A stretch of 5,549 bases of DNA. Origin: CALBPI01 sp039187375 (lineage in GTDB: Bacteria; Pseudomonadota; Gammaproteobacteria; Steroidobacterales; Woeseiaceae). The position numbers and the translations under genes were made by a program. Positions 5,388 through 5,549 of this stretch are shown here, in pieces (position 1 is the stretch's first letter; every line of letters begins with the position of its first letter). The stretch lies in assembly GCA_039187375.1 (NCBI GenBank), contig JBCCZN010000182.1, forward strand, positions 1-5,549, given 5' to 3'. The notes beneath the pieces were generated by a model. That model did not search any database. It saw nothing but the letters and a program-made list of their open reading frames with translations, and was not told the origin of the DNA.

Positions 5388-5549
5388 ATGATCGTAGCAT
5401 CGAACCAAGCCCACGACGCTGAACGTGCAGCCGACTCGGATACATCCAGCGTACAGTATCTGACTTTCATGCTGGCTGGCGAAGAATACGGAATCGAAAT
5501 CCTGCGAGTGCAGGAGATTAAAGGCTGGGAACCGGCAACCCCGATACCG
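5388..5549 (+). CDS. cheW: Chemotaxis coupling protein CheW (5' part)
   Basis: The first 54 codons are present; the gene runs off the window. After a polar lead of about 21 residues comes VQYLTFMLAGEEYGIEILRV, then QEIKGWEPATPIP, the opening beta strands of the CheW SH3-like fold. CheW links chemoreceptors to the P5 domain of CheA. The gene lies 36 bases after cheA on the same strand, with no terminator between them, so the two are probably cotranscribed. The Shine-Dalgarno is weak (TAGAG about nine bases upstream). The N-terminal extension is longer than in minimal CheW proteins but unremarkable. Confidence 0.95.
   Translation, partial: MIVASNQAHDAERAADSDTSSVQYLTFMLAGEEYGIEILRVQEIKGWEPATPIP

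Overview
The window looks like chromosomal DNA from a flagellated, Gram-negative gammaproteobacterium. The evidence is a CheA/CheW chemotaxis pair behind a sigma-28 (FliA)-type promoter, a peptidase with a Sec signal peptide, a COG0523 metallochaperone GTPase and an RsuA-like S4-domain protein. The genus cannot be read from the sequence. No rRNA, tRNA, insertion sequence or CRISPR array is visible.

Layout: (1) 35-448, minus: a short RsuA-like (16S rRNA pseudouridine synthase family) protein. It has lost the catalytic aspartate and the C-terminal part of the fold. A plus-strand start with a very strong ribosome binding site (10-23) lies across its 3' end, hinting at a rearrangement junction. 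(2) 590-1927, plus: a probably exported M24 (pita-bread) metallopeptidase with all five metal ligands. (3) 1924-3024, minus: a COG0523/CobW GTPase with a Cys motif and a His-Asp repeat encoded by a hexanucleotide repeat; its stop codon overlaps that of the M24 gene tail to tail. (4) 3025-3269: a compact divergent control region. It holds a sigma-70-like promoter for the GTPase gene, an overlapping sigma-28-like promoter facing the chemotaxis genes, a 31-codon remnant that resembles the start of a CheY receiver, and a hairpin at the cheA ribosome binding site. (5) 3270-5351, plus: full-length cheA. (6) 5388 to the window end, plus: the start of cheW.

The order cheY(relic)-cheA-cheW matches the front of Che2-like chemotaxis clusters in proteobacteria. 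CheW would couple receptors to CheA, which phosphorylates receiver proteins; here the receiver gene that normally sits first appears deleted down to its first codons. The most interesting region is 3084-3273, where promoter, cheY remnant, ATGA overlap and hairpin together suggest that the cheY remnant now works as a translated leader for cheA. The pairing of a COG0523 metallochaperone with an M24 enzyme also deserves attention, because the eukaryotic COG0523 protein ZNG1 serves an M24 enzyme, METAP1.
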